From contig NC_050728.1 in NCBI RefSeq assembly GCF_014133895.1, positions 930,001-994,000 on the forward strand: a DNA stretch of 64,000 nucleotides. Reading direction: 5' to 3'. This DNA is from Torulaspora globosa. Its lineage: Eukaryota > Ascomycota > Saccharomycetes > Saccharomycetales > Saccharomycetaceae. Made by a program: the position numbers and the translations under genes. The notes under the pieces are model-generated. The model worked only from the letters and a program-made list of their open reading frames with translations. It did no database searches and was not told the DNA's origin. How positions within the stretch are numbered: the stretch's first letter is position 1; each line of letters starts with the position of its first letter. Shown here piece after piece: positions 36,213-47,760 of the stretch.

Positions 36213-37493
36213 ATGATGCTGTCAACGACAAATCGGATCTCAACGTTGAGGGTGAATCGATGTTACAAGATTTTGAACCAGCGGCGTTTTATCATTGGTT
36301 TTGTGAGAAACTCATTGGGATTGGATCCACCTCCTTCCCCTGATGATCCGACTCCGGAGAATAGATTTTATCCGTGGGACCAATCTCCGGCTGGAGATCT
36401 ACGTGAACGAGCAGCTAGAATAAGGACTTTAGCGCGCTGTCCTGTAACGGGTAAGGAGATCAACTATACCTGTCCATTGTCGGGAATTCCGACTCATCAT
36501 TCACGCGAAGCTTGGGAGCAGGATAAACAATACCATAGCTCGAAGAAATACGAACTTTTGAAGAAGGTTAACATCTACGAACATGACTTAAGGAGTGGTA
36601 GGCCTTTTCCGGAGTTTGATTTTCCTCTGGGACAGGATTTTGATCGTGCTGTGAACATGACGAATTGGGATCTGTTTTTCTATACTCGCCAGTTTTATTC
36701 GATGGATACGGAGTTTCAGTTGGCAGCAGTCACTAAGATGTTGAGTTATCCCATCTCTATTGCCTCCGTGCTGCATCAGTTCTCGCCTTACTCTTTGAAC
36801 CCGAAAGGCCCTATCACGCTGGAGGGCTTGAAATCGTTGGCGGCTCTGCGTTACACCCTATATCCTTTAGAGCATAGGACGGTATCGACGTCTAACAAGG
36901 ATCGGCCGATGAGAATCTTCATTCTTGGTGCTCGTGCCGAGGCTCAGCTGCCAGGCCATGTCTGGAAGCAGTTGCAGTTCTTGTTTCCCGACCAGATGTT
37001 TGAACTGCACTTCATAGGTCCGGAATGTTTGCTGAACAAGGAAAAGCACCAATACGTTGTTTCCTCTACACCCGTAGTTAAGAGAGTCGATGAAACTTTG
37101 GCTTTTGTATACCATACGGACTACTTCCATGTTTTCCATGAGGCCCAGGACTTCTTCCCTTACGATCCATACTTGGATGTGTTTTTCTGCTTCCACCCTG
37201 GTTTTGGCGCCCCAGAGAGTTCGAAGTCATGGATGGATGAGACTATGAAGGGCTTGTTGGAGACCAAATGCGCCATTTTCACCACCGGTTTCAACCAAAC
37301 TGACCTGCTGCGGGACGTTGAGGCCGTGAAGGGGAAGTTTGGGAAGGAGGTTGATGTCTTGATGGAGCCCGTCAAGAACGTCTTCGGTAGTACCAAGTGG
37401 GAACTAAATGACATGAACCCTCAAGAAGTATACCAGTTCAACATGTACATAGCGGGTTTCAGAGGCAAGAGATACCATGCAATCGAAGTTTGA
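36213..37493 (+). CDS. MSS51: Mss51, COX1 mRNA translational activator
   Basis: Mss51 activates translation of mitochondrial COX1 mRNA and couples it to cytochrome oxidase assembly and heme. The protein is 426 residues from ATG 36213 (S. cerevisiae about 436). The basic N-terminus is a likely mitochondrial presequence. Cysteine/histidine motifs including LARCPVTGK and YTCPLSGIPTHHS fall at about residues 75-100; CPV motifs are the heme-binding elements known from this protein. The rest of the sequence is very highly conserved. Divergent from COX24. Confidence 0.96.
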   Translation: MMLSTTNRISTLRVNRCYKILNQRRFIIGFVRNSLGLDPPPSPDDPTPENRFYPWDQSPAGDLRERAARIRTLARCPVTGKEINYTCPLSGIPTHHSREAWEQDKQYHSSKKYELLKKVNIYEHDLRSGRPFPEFDFPLGQDFDRAVNMTNWDLFFYTRQFYSMDTEFQLAAVTKMLSYPISIASVLHQFSPYSLNPKGPITLEGLKSLAALRYTLYPLEHRTVSTSNKDRPMRIFILGARAEAQLPGHVWKQLQFLFPDQMFELHFIGPECLLNKEKHQYVVSSTPVVKRVDETLAFVYHTDYFHVFHEAQDFFPYDPYLDVFFCFHPGFGAPESSKSWMDETMKGLLETKCAIFTTGFNQTDLLRDVEAVKGKFGKEVDVLMEPVKNVFGSTKWELNDMNPQEVYQFNMYIAGFRGKRYHAIEV

Positions 37494-37650
37494 AAAACGC
37501 CCATCGGTGTGCTTTTTCCTGTAAATAGATGTTACACGATTAGCCTTGGCGATCTCCAACAGCGGCAGAACGTATAGAGACGAAATTGTTTTGTATCTGG
37601 GTATGCAATAATTTTACAAAATACTAAAGATAATCACTCAAGAGGCTACG

Positions 37651-38226
37651 CTACATAATGGCGTTGTAAAAGAGTAGGAATTCTCTTTGACATTTCTCCC
37701 ACCTCTGTGGATCAAAGAACACATACGAGCCTCTTTCGCTCAACCCATCCGACGACACTACTGGCTCCATCTTGGGATCCTTAGTGAGCCATGCTTTCAG
37801 CGTCTTGTGATAGCGCCAATTGCGCTTCCTCAGTTCCAGATACGTGAGCTCTTGGATCACCGTACCGGGGTGCTTATAGAAGAGGTAGAAAAGCGTCTCG
37901 TCCTGAAACAGTGCTACCCGCTGCTGGTCCTGCTGCACTGAATTGAAGCATGGTGGCGTTGTTTGTGACTGCAACACTTGTGGAATATTCGTAAAGGAAT
38001 CTGGTATGAAGAAACCGGGCTCCACCTCGCTTCTCGAGGTCTCTGCCCATGGCGATTGGAATGTATCAAGCACTTTATGTCTCTTAGAGTCTCGTGGTAT
38101 ACCGAGTGAGTGTAGCATCGACGACAGATCTGCTCCCAGCGTTATCGAGTGGTCGTAGACGTTGGCCGACTGTCGGTCATCAAGCTTGATCAGGGGCACC
38201 AGGGCCTTCAGTCCAAACTTCTCCAT
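37651..38226 (-). CDS. CDC36: Cdc36/Not2, CCR4-NOT subunit
   Basis: Cdc36 (Not2) is a core subunit of the CCR4-NOT complex in transcription control and mRNA deadenylation. Starting at ATG 38226 (MEKFGLKALVPLIK) gives exactly 191 residues, the S. cerevisiae length. The C-terminal NOT2/3/5 box covers about 100-191 with ELTYLELRKRNWRYHKTLKA and ends FLLFYNAIM. Open frame upstream of the ATG is not coding. Divergent from FAP7, 163 bp apart. Confidence 0.97.
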   Translation of the reverse strand: MEKFGLKALVPLIKLDDRQSANVYDHSITLGADLSSMLHSLGIPRDSKRHKVLDTFQSPWAETSRSEVEPGFFIPDSFTNIPQVLQSQTTPPCFNSVQQDQQRVALFQDETLFYLFYKHPGTVIQELTYLELRKRNWRYHKTLKAWLTKDPKMEPVVSSDGLSERGSYVFFDPQRWEKCQREFLLFYNAIM

Positions 38227-38389
38227 GCTTATAATACCTACCAATTCAGTTCCAGGCTTTAAATAACGGCTCTTCTCCGTGGCTCTCTGTCTTGTCTGTG
38301 CAGCCTCCAGTTTTGTCAAGTTCAGCTAACAATTTAAAGATACATAGGTGACTGGCTCTACAAACAACCAGTATGCCAAGAGAAAGGCG

Positions 38390-39046
38390 ATGGAAGCTCG
38401 AAGATTTAAGCCCAATCTGCTGATAACAGGTACCCCGGGATGTGGTAAATCCACCACCTGCGAATTGCTGCAAAGGAGACTGCCCGAGTACAAATACTAC
38501 AATATTTCAGATTTCGCCAAAGAACACGACTGCCACGACGGGTATGATGAGGCCCGCAAGTCGTACATTGTGGACGAGGACCGTCTACTTGACGAATTGG
38601 AGCCACTGCTGCGTCAGGGTGCCAGTATTGTGGACTGGCATGTCAACGATGTGTTTCCCGAGAGACTCATCGACCTGGTCGTCGTGCTGAGGTGCGACAA
38701 CGCTATCCTATACGATAGACTGAAGAGTAGAGGATACCATGACTCCAAGATCGAAGAGAACCTGGATGCGGAAATAATGGGCGTGGTCCTGCAAGATGCC
38801 CTGGACTCCTACGAGCACGAGATCGTGGTGGAACTACGGAGCGACACCACTGAGCAGATGGAGGCCAACGTCGATCGCATTGTCTCCTGGGTGCAGTTGT
38901 GGTTGAAACAGCATAAAGAAGGTGTCACAAACGAACTCGAGCGACAGGCTGACGGACATGGTGCCGACGACGGCGAGCAAGACAGCGAGCAAGACAGCGA
39001 CGACAGCTCTTTCGGACACTCTGTCGCAGACGAGCAAGATGATTAG
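38390..39046 (+). CDS. FAP7: Fap7 (hCINAP), NTPase for 20S pre-rRNA processing
   Basis: Fap7 is an adenylate-kinase-like ATPase that delivers Rps14 and is needed for final 18S rRNA cleavage at site D. Starting at ATG 38390 (MEARRFKPN) gives 218 residues. The P-loop GTPGCGKST is at about residues 13-21. The other family motifs, YYNISDFAKEHD, DWHVNDVFPERL and RGYHDSKIEENLDAEIMG, are intact. The C-terminal tail (about 180-218) is acidic, rich in D/E/Q/S, and longer than in S. cerevisiae (about 197 residues total). A short DNA duplication (GAGCAAGACAGC twice, near 38976) adds EQDS units to this tail. Confidence 0.95.
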   Translation: MEARRFKPNLLITGTPGCGKSTTCELLQRRLPEYKYYNISDFAKEHDCHDGYDEARKSYIVDEDRLLDELEPLLRQGASIVDWHVNDVFPERLIDLVVVLRCDNAILYDRLKSRGYHDSKIEENLDAEIMGVVLQDALDSYEHEIVVELRSDTTEQMEANVDRIVSWVQLWLKQHKEGVTNELERQADGHGADDGEQDSEQDSDDSSFGHSVADEQDD

Positions 39047-39125
39047 AGAAGCAGCCTGGCTAAGCTGGAGTGGAACCTGGTCCAGTTATCTACTCTGGTT
39101 ATGAAATTTGTGAGTATTCTACATA

Positions 39126-39137
39126 GAAAATTTTTCA
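39126..39137. promoter_or_regulatory. RRPE-type element upstream of NRP1
   Basis: GAAAATTTTTCA is a near-palindromic RRPE match, 135 bp upstream of the NRP1 ATG and 80 bp past the FAP7 stop. No PAC element was seen beside it. Confidence 0.55.
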
Positions 39138-39271
39138 ACGCTCGAAGACCTACAAGAGATTTACGGTGCTGAAATTTCATCTTATTGAGCTTTAAGAGAA
39201 GCCAATCATTGCATCTAAACCCTAGCTTGGTTTTTCAGCTCACTGGAGAGTACTGCCACTGTGATCGAGGG

Positions 39272-41053
39272 ATGTATTATGTTGTGCTAGAAGTTGAAAC
39301 CATTCATCGAGCCGAGGCACCAAAAGACCATGGACGTGTGAAGAAACTAGCGTATCAATTCGTCGATGCTGAGACTTTGAAGGCTCATTACGAGGATGGC
39401 AAAATCCCTTGTTTGGATATGGACGCAGAGGGGTTACCGTCTTTTCAGGAATCGATCTCGTCGTTTGAGAAAGAATTGCAGAGTGTAGTGGGAAGCGATG
39501 AGTTTGTGCTATGTTCGCTTAACTCGACCTGGCATATTCGTGTCACTATACCTCGTCAAGCCCGGGACGACGGGTTTATGTTGCCGTCGTATCTGCAACA
39601 CCCGAAGGTATTTGATGTGTGGAAGGAGTACGACAGGTGGTGCGCGAACCATCCTGAGGTGCTCACAATGAGAAAGAATTGCAGCGGTGGCACACGCAGA
39701 GCGAAAAATCAGGCAGAGATACTCAAAGTGCTGGATATCTCGAGTGAGGAGATCGTGCCACAGCCAGTTCTCGGTCATACGGTACATATTCTCATGCAAT
39801 TGCGCAGGAAATGCACGACGAAAGAAGATCTGGCGGACGTGCTGACTCGCCCGTATGATTCGCACTTGGATATACGCAATTTCCTGCAGGAGAAGTCCAA
39901 AGTGCTGTATTTGAATAACTTACCGCCGGATACCACCCAGAGCGAATTGGAATCATGGTTTACGCAGTTCGGTGCCAGGCCCGTTGGATTTTGGACAGTA
40001 AAGAATATCGTGGAAGAGACTGCGAATATTAATAATAACTGGAGTATGAATAACAGTCCCTATGTTGAGGAGCAGGATAGCATATCTGGCTTTGTCGTTT
40101 TTCAAACTCATGAAGAAGCGACAGAAGTGCTGGTGCTAAATGGGCGCTCAATCTTGTCTAATATGGCTAATACTAAGCAGCCCAGGGTGGTTGAGCACAT
40201 CGTGGAAATACAGCCTTCATCCACCCGCGTGCTTGACCGGGCACAGGAGATTTTGTCACCTTTCCCCCAGAGTAAGAATAAGCCCAGACCTGGCGATTGG
40301 AACTGCCCATCTTGTGGGTTTTCCAATTTTCAAAGACGTACCGCTTGCTTCAGATGCTCTTTTCCTGCTGTCTCGGCAGTCAAGCAGTATCTGAATTACA
40401 ATGGTGTCCTGGGCGCTACTCAGAATAGCAATGGCAGTTATACCAAATCTAACGGAATTCCGACTCAGAGTTATTACCAAACTAACTCACCGACTGCGCA
40501 AAATTCGACTGCAAAAACAAATACAACCTTTGGCGATCCAAATAGCTTAAAGCAAAGCAATTCGGGCTACCGATTTGGCGGAAACAGTGCCTATGGAAGT
40601 AACACTTCTCTCGCAAATTACAGCAATAATAGGTATATCTCTCAGCAATCCAACAACTCAAATGGTGGGTCCAATGTTCCGTTCAGAGCTGGTGATTGGA
40701 AATGTCCAGCATGTACATACCACAATTTTGCCAAAAACTTGGTATGCCTTCGCTGTGGGGCTGCGAAGATGACTACCCTAGAGTCTAACGGTAATCAAAG
40801 CAGCAATGCAGTGAAGCCGACTGGCGGCAACAATAATGGTGGTGATAATGGTAACAACGGTAAAGGCGGTTGCAAGAGATATGACAACGGAAGCCTTGGC
40901 AATTTGACTCAATCTGGGTCAACCGCTTCGTTGATCGAGCACAACACTAACAGTAAAGGTAACGGGTATTTTACGAGGAGCATAAATAATGTCAGCGGCG
41001 GCGAGCTTGGAGTCAAACTGAATACAAGAAGTGCATCAGAACCGAAATGGTAA
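39272..41053 (+). CDS. NRP1: Nrp1, RNA-binding protein with RRM and two RanBP2 zinc fingers
   Basis: Nrp1 is a putative RNA-binding, stress-granule protein. The start is ATG 39272 (MYYVVLEVET), giving 593 residues against about 719 in S. cerevisiae, mostly because the Asn-rich linkers are shorter. An N-terminal conserved region contains TWHIRVTIPRQARDDGF. An RRM lies at about 208-315 (VLYLNNLPPDTTQ). RanBP2-type zinc fingers are at about 338-366 (GDWNCPSCGFSNFQ) and 471-500 (GDWKCPACTYHNFA), each with CxxC...CxxC. The C-terminal third is Asn/Ser/Gly-rich. Convergent with SFA1. Confidence 0.95.
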   Translation: MYYVVLEVETIHRAEAPKDHGRVKKLAYQFVDAETLKAHYEDGKIPCLDMDAEGLPSFQESISSFEKELQSVVGSDEFVLCSLNSTWHIRVTIPRQARDDGFMLPSYLQHPKVFDVWKEYDRWCANHPEVLTMRKNCSGGTRRAKNQAEILKVLDISSEEIVPQPVLGHTVHILMQLRRKCTTKEDLADVLTRPYDSHLDIRNFLQEKSKVLYLNNLPPDTTQSELESWFTQFGARPVGFWTVKNIVEETANINNNWSMNNSPYVEEQDSISGFVVFQTHEEATEVLVLNGRSILSNMANTKQPRVVEHIVEIQPSSTRVLDRAQEILSPFPQSKNKPRPGDWNCPSCGFSNFQRRTACFRCSFPAVSAVKQYLNYNGVLGATQNSNGSYTKSNGIPTQSYYQTNSPTAQNSTAKTNTTFGDPNSLKQSNSGYRFGGNSAYGSNTSLANYSNNRYISQQSNNSNGGSNVPFRAGDWKCPACTYHNFAKNLVCLRCGAAKMTTLESNGNQSSNAVKPTGGNNNGGDNGNNGKGGCKRYDNGSLGNLTQSGSTASLIEHNTNSKGNGYFTRSINNVSGGELGVKLNTRSASEPKW

Positions 41054-41128
41054 ACCAAAGAATCATTGATATATAATAGGCAGAGGCGTATAGAGACTAA
41101 TTATTTCATTTACTTGACCGAGACCCTA

Positions 41129-43318
<2,190 letters not shown>

Positions 43319-44101
43319 ATGTCTGTCAACCGCTTTTTCGGTGGTGTTCGTTTGTTTCGTCGCAGTTACCACCCAGCTGGGTTCGAGTACGTTAAGGCTA
43401 GCAATAAGCGGGGTCCTTTGGCTTATGGTAAAGAATCGTCCCAGTACGCAGTTCTCTCTCATGCGTTGCAGAGGTCTGTGCCTTTGTATGGTTTCAATGA
43501 AAGAGCTATTGTTCATTCCTTGAATGAGTTGGGCTATTCATCCACAATGCTAAGTGTCATAGGCTCTTCGAATCCTCCCTCGTTTCTACATTCATCACCA
43601 GCTCTAATGGAGCTGATAAAGTTCCATTTGGCTGACAAGAGAATATCACTTACCGAGAATATTTCGTCAGAGACTCCGGCAGAGGAGCTGCCTACTTTGG
43701 AGGAATTGTTCATCAAGAGACTGGAGATGAATTTGCCTGTGGCAGAACATTTGTCGCAATTGCTTTCGCAATTAGCGATTCCCGGTCCTTTCTTGCTGGA
43801 CGTTTCAATGCCTGAGTTACACAGATTGTCAGATGATCTAATATACTACTCCAGTGAGAAGGACTCTCACGATTTTGCCTGGTATTCCAAGAGACTCGCG
43901 GTGAGTTGCGCTTACATGAGTAGCGAGTTGTTCATGGCTCAGGATAAGTCTCCAAACTATAGAGAGACCTTCGATTTCGCCAGAGATAAGCTGCACCGGG
44001 TGTTCACTTTAGGAGAATATTACAATAACACTGAAGAGTTCGCCTGGTACACGCTGTTGTCCACCATAAACCTGGTAAAATCTCAATTGGCCAGAGGTTG
44101 A
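43319..44101 (+). CDS. COQ9: Coq9, ubiquinone biosynthesis lipid-binding protein
   Basis: Coq9 is a TetR-fold lipid-binding mitochondrial protein of the CoQ synthome that presents intermediates to Coq7. The 260-residue product equals the S. cerevisiae length. The N-terminus (MSVNRFFGGVRLFRRSYH) is a basic, acid-free presequence. The body (about 40-255) is helical with the family's C-terminal helices, including FAWYSKRLAVSCAYMSSELF. Convergent with YKE2. Order matches YLR201C-YLR200W. Confidence 0.93.
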   Translation: MSVNRFFGGVRLFRRSYHPAGFEYVKASNKRGPLAYGKESSQYAVLSHALQRSVPLYGFNERAIVHSLNELGYSSTMLSVIGSSNPPSFLHSSPALMELIKFHLADKRISLTENISSETPAEELPTLEELFIKRLEMNLPVAEHLSQLLSQLAIPGPFLLDVSMPELHRLSDDLIYYSSEKDSHDFAWYSKRLAVSCAYMSSELFMAQDKSPNYRETFDFARDKLHRVFTLGEYYNNTEEFAWYTLLSTINLVKSQLARG

Positions 44102-44149
44102 AGGTTACTTTACAATAATCGTCTATATAGGATATCCAACATTCAGATA

Positions 44150-44473
44150 TTATGAGGAGCCGCGCAGTTTGATTAACTCGGTTCTTAGCTTCTCTTGTTC
44201 TTGCTGTTTGGCCTTCAGATTATTCTCACAACGAGTAATCTCACCCTTGATAAACTCCAATCTCTTCGCAACATTTGCCTTTGCTTCATCTTGCTCTACC
44301 GGTAGCAAAACGTTCCCAGTGAGCTTGTAAACCTGTGTGTCTTCCTTCAATTGATCGAACTCTTCATTCACAATCTTATTCTCTTGGAGTTGAGTCTCCA
44401 GCTTTTGTCTCGCAATGACAAGATCCTCTAGTTCAGATTGTAGCGCCTGGTACTTGGCAGCCAGATCAGACAT
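44150..44473 (-). CDS. YKE2: prefoldin subunit 6
   Basis: Yke2 (Gim1) is a beta-type prefoldin subunit that hands actin and tubulin to the CCT chaperonin. The 107-residue protein (S. cerevisiae about 114) is two coiled-coil helices flanking a beta hairpin that contains YKLTGNVLLPVE. The ATG at 44473 begins MSDLAAKYQ. Divergent from PBA1, whose 6-nt first exon starts 156 bp away. Confidence 0.95.
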   Translation of the reverse strand: MSDLAAKYQALQSELEDLVIARQKLETQLQENKIVNEEFDQLKEDTQVYKLTGNVLLPVEQDEAKANVAKRLEFIKGEITRCENNLKAKQQEQEKLRTELIKLRGSS

Positions 44474-44628
44474 CCTGATTGTAATGCCCTTCCTTGCGAG
44501 TCTGTTCTTCCCTCTGAAATTTCAAGCATTAGCGTATAATAAGTGAGCGCCTCTCTTATACAGTTATGTATAGAGAACAGATCGAGAAAGGCCTACTATC
44601 CATAACTTGTTCATCTGATTAGTTTCTA

Positions 44629-45521
44629 ATGCTCGTATGTTGGACAACACTCAGTTATCATGCATCTTTCGGTCTACTAACCTCAGGTTCTTTGTTTAGT
44701 TCAAACAGTGGAATGAGATAGCAGAACCAAGGCATCAACTGGATTCACCTGTTGGTATAGCTGATGAAGGCACTTTGCAACCTTCTGCTTTGCCTAAGGT
44801 GACATTGCCTGTGATTGATTTTAAGAGGTACCGCAGAGTCGTACTGAGCAGTGCTATTATGAATCCGTTATTTCCAGAGAGATTATTGAAACTGGCCTGT
44901 GTTGGTGACATGGAGGCCACCTTGGACATAACTACAATAAATACAACAGAAGATCATGCAGTTCATTCATGGAGCTTTGATGAGAATTTCCCTAACGAGA
45001 TGGACCCCGAAAGAGCTGAGCAAGAGAAAAGCAGATCATTCAGAGTGTCGACACCAATAGTAGCATTTGATGACACGCTCATCATAAGTTTGAAGGAGAA
45101 CTTCCTCAAGGATTCCCCCATTTTCACTAATATCATTGCAGAGCAAATAGTCCGGGAGTTAGCGTCTTGTGGAGCACCTAGTGGCATCGAGGTTGTCGTT
45201 CTGGGAACTTCTGATCAGGTCGCAGAAATGAAGAGAGTGGATGACAGTTCAACAACCCTGAATCCTCCAGAGTTTGTCACGGGATTTGCTGGTGCGGTTC
45301 TGACCCAGCTGATCGGCTGTCGCATTCCATTTCAAGGTATTATTGCTCCAAGTGAAGGCCCTATCGGCTATGAGAAGCTAAATTTGGTGACGATGCAGGA
45401 GTTGGTAAATCTATGTCATCAATGGGTCACTGTAGATCGCGAGGTGTACAAAAATGAGTGCTATCGTCGTTGGAGGCTAGAGGGTGCTGCAATTGGTGCA
45501 CAATCTGGTCTATATATATGA
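44629..45521 (+). CDS. PBA1: Pba1, proteasome assembly chaperone (one intron 44635-44699)
   Basis: Pba1 with Pba2 chaperones 20S alpha-ring assembly. The frame visible from 44775 lacks its N-terminus. A 6-nt first exon (44629-44634, Met-Leu) ends at GTATGT; TACTAAC is at 44675-44681 and TAG ends at 44699. Exon 2 starts FKQWNEIAEPRHQLDSP. The spliced 275-residue protein starts MLFKQWN, matching my memory of the S. cerevisiae protein (about 276 residues, also from an intron-containing gene). The C-terminus ends in IGAQSGLYI; the HbYX-like final Leu-Tyr-Ile docks on the alpha ring. Convergent with NOP56. Confidence 0.92.
44635..44699 (+). other. spliceosomal intron of PBA1
   Basis: A 65-nt intron with consensus GTATGT (44635-44640), an exact TACTAAC branch point (44675-44681), a pyrimidine-rich tail and TAG acceptor (44697-44699). 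Distance from branch A to acceptor is about 19 nt. Splicing joins Met-Leu to Phe-Lys-Gln-Trp in frame. Confidence 0.9.
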
Positions 45522-45597
45522 GGGGCACTAATTAGTAAAACTTACCTTTGCATCGGCTCTAAATATACAGTACATGATTTCTAAGGGAAATGTATGA

Positions 45598-47142
45598 TCA
45601 GTTCTTCTTACTCTTGTCTTTCTTCTCCTTCTTGTCTTTTTTCTCCTTCTTTTCCTTCTTCTCTTTCTTCTCCTTCTTCTCCTTCTTGTCCTTCTTCTCC
45701 TTCTTCTCCTTCTTGTCTCTCTTCACCTTCTTTTTATCTTCTTCCTCTTCGTCTTCTTCAGATTCTTCCTTGGATCTTTTCTTAGACTTCTTTGCTTCGT
45801 CTTCTGGTTTCTTCTGTTCTTCTTGTGGCTTTCCATCGTTATACAGCTCCATGGCTTCCTTAATTGCCAATTCGTTCTTCAAAGTTGGCTTACCAGTACT
45901 GTAAAATTCTAACCTTTGCTCTACTTGCTTTCTTAGCACTGAACCAAAGACGTTGCTTGGTTCGTCGGAATAGTTGTCGATCCTCGAAGCCATTGAACAT
46001 TTGTTGGCCAGATATCTGGAGATTCTACCCTTGTTCTTAGTTGAAGCCTTGGCGATAAACCCACTATGGTAGATCAAACCGTATTTTGGGGTGTTGCCTT
46101 TGGTCTTAAGAGCTCTGAACAGGGCCTTTTCAGCGCCAAGAATTTGCACAGTGGAGGCAGCTTGTTTGGATAAGTTTGTTAGCGAACCCGCGTGCGAGAT
46201 CAACCTAGCGCCAATAACTTCACCGATCAATTCAGACAGATTTGGAGCCACGGTGTGCATCTTCTCGCACAAGTACTCGTACAGTTGTCTTCTGTAGTCG
46301 GCTAGAGAAACCACCCTCTGCGCGAAAACGCAAACATTCTCCATGTCAGTCTCAGACAGATCCTGTCCCATGGAGATACGAGCGTTATCGATCACTCTCT
46401 GGGCGATGCCTGCGTCGTCATTAAGTATGGCAGCCAAATCGTGCAGGGAATCCTCGTTCAAAGACGCCTTATCCTTGATGAACAGCACCAGTTTTGCAAA
46501 CGTATAGTTGTCTGGAACCAGCTTAGCCAGCTCCGGGAAATGCCAACCGTACCACTCCTTGACTCTCATTGCAAAAGTGTTGATGTCCTTGTCCAACTGA
46601 TCCAACAGCGCAATCGCTTGGATAATGTGGTTATCGTTCTTCTGCACAGAAAACTTAACCTTGGCTCTCGAGTAAGCGTGACCCAACCCGAGCTGAGCTC
46701 TCTCCAAGTCGCCAGATTGCAACCCTTTGAACAGTTTTTCGCCATGCAGTCTGACACCACGAAGCAAGTCCTGAGCCAATTCGTTGGACACAGAGTCCAC
46801 ATAAGGAAATTCCTCCTTGATAGATGGACCCAGATTCCGATCAGAGATACCTAGAGTCACAGACTGCTTCTTGGAACCCTTTGGCAAGTTCAAGTTCAAA
46901 ATAGCCTTTAAACTCTCGGAAACCAACCCTTCTGAGATGTCATTAGCATTTTCCAACGCCTCAGCGGCGCCTTTGAAAGGAGCAAACGAAACAAGTTCCA
47001 CCAATTTAGTAAATGAACCAAAATCGTTGATCTGCTGTTGCACTTCACTCAAACGAGATCCAATATCATCCTGTTGTAACTTCACTTTGAAGATCGCGTA
47101 TCCGGTAGGCTCTTCGAAGAGCAAATAATCAATCGGAGCCAT
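45598..47142 (-). CDS. NOP56: Nop56, box C/D snoRNP core protein
   Basis: Nop56 is a core protein of box C/D snoRNPs that guide rRNA 2'-O-methylation. Starting at ATG 47142 (MAPIDYLLFEEPTGYA) gives 514 residues (S. cerevisiae about 504). It has a NOP5 N-terminal domain (1-70), a NOSIC coiled coil (about 165-220), and a Nop RNA-binding domain (about 250-400) with GARLISHAGSLTNLSKQAAS and PKYGLIYHS. The C-terminal tail of about 60 residues is made of repeating Lys-Lys-Glu/Asp units. The promoter carries two PAC elements and an RRPE. Confidence 0.98.
   Translation of the reverse strand: MAPIDYLLFEEPTGYAIFKVKLQQDDIGSRLSEVQQQINDFGSFTKLVELVSFAPFKGAAEALENANDISEGLVSESLKAILNLNLPKGSKKQSVTLGISDRNLGPSIKEEFPYVDSVSNELAQDLLRGVRLHGEKLFKGLQSGDLERAQLGLGHAYSRAKVKFSVQKNDNHIIQAIALLDQLDKDINTFAMRVKEWYGWHFPELAKLVPDNYTFAKLVLFIKDKASLNEDSLHDLAAILNDDAGIAQRVIDNARISMGQDLSETDMENVCVFAQRVVSLADYRRQLYEYLCEKMHTVAPNLSELIGEVIGARLISHAGSLTNLSKQAASTVQILGAEKALFRALKTKGNTPKYGLIYHSGFIAKASTKNKGRISRYLANKCSMASRIDNYSDEPSNVFGSVLRKQVEQRLEFYSTGKPTLKNELAIKEAMELYNDGKPQEEQKKPEDEAKKSKKRSKEESEEDEEEEDKKKVKRDKKEKKEKKDKKEKKEKKEKKEKKEKKDKKEKKDKSKKN
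45599..45735. repeat. low-complexity (CTTCTTCTC)n coding the Nop56 KKE/KKD tail
   Basis: An almost uninterrupted pyrimidine tract on the plus strand built from CTTCTTCTC/CTTCTTGTC units. On the coding strand it specifies the Lys-rich acidic repeats of the Nop56 tail. Such tails are typical of Nop56 and Nop58. Confidence 0.85.
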
Positions 47143-47760
47143 ATTTGCCTGATATACTCTCAATTACTCTGCTTAGAGATTCAATGGCAACGTAACCACC
47201 TATTCCAACCTGAAATACCACTTCAATACTGTCATCTCATCAGTACTCTGTTAGCCCAAAGCTCATCGCTCGAACGAATTAAGAAAATTTTTCAACCTGT
47301 CATTTCGTACGAACAAACGAACCCATCGAATCTCTAAATTAACAAATTTTAACTAAGAAAACACAACAAAGTGCAAAGAACAGGAACTGGAACGACCGGT
47401 TGGCCCGAGAAGCATGGTCTGCGACGTTGCTCGGTAATGCTGTTGGTGCGTTTCCACGGGAAGGCTGTTGTCTGTTCAGACGGCGCTGTCGAGGCCGATC
47501 TGGCTGGTGAAAGATAGATATTTGGCTGCAAACTGGGCGGTTCGTCATATATGGGTTCTGGGAGCCGCAGGAGCGGACTAGCGGCTCCGCTGGACCGCCT
47601 GGCGGTCGCTCAGCGGTTTTGGTGCAATGGTGTGGGGTCACGTGCACCGGAGTTGTTTCTTAGTTAGGGACTCAAATACGGTTCAGGTTGTTGAAGTGAT
47701 ATCTGATCAGCCAGACAGGCGTTGTGTGGATTCGGTAGCGTAGGTTATCGCAGTGGTAGA
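47143..47760. other. NOP56-UGX2 divergent intergenic region
   Basis: A 618-bp divergent promoter region. The NOP56 side (47232-47294) holds PAC and RRPE elements. The UGX2 side has an E-box TCACGTGC near 47638. No other gene is supported; two minus-strand open frames at 47339-47647 have no gene-like features. Confidence 0.55.
47232..47294 (-). promoter_or_regulatory. PAC, PAC, RRPE cluster of NOP56
   Basis: TCATCTCATC (47232-47241) and GCTCATCGC (47261-47269) are reverse-complement PAC elements, and GAAAATTTTTCA (47283-47294) is an RRPE palindrome. All lie 90-152 bp upstream of the NOP56 ATG. Confidence 0.78.
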
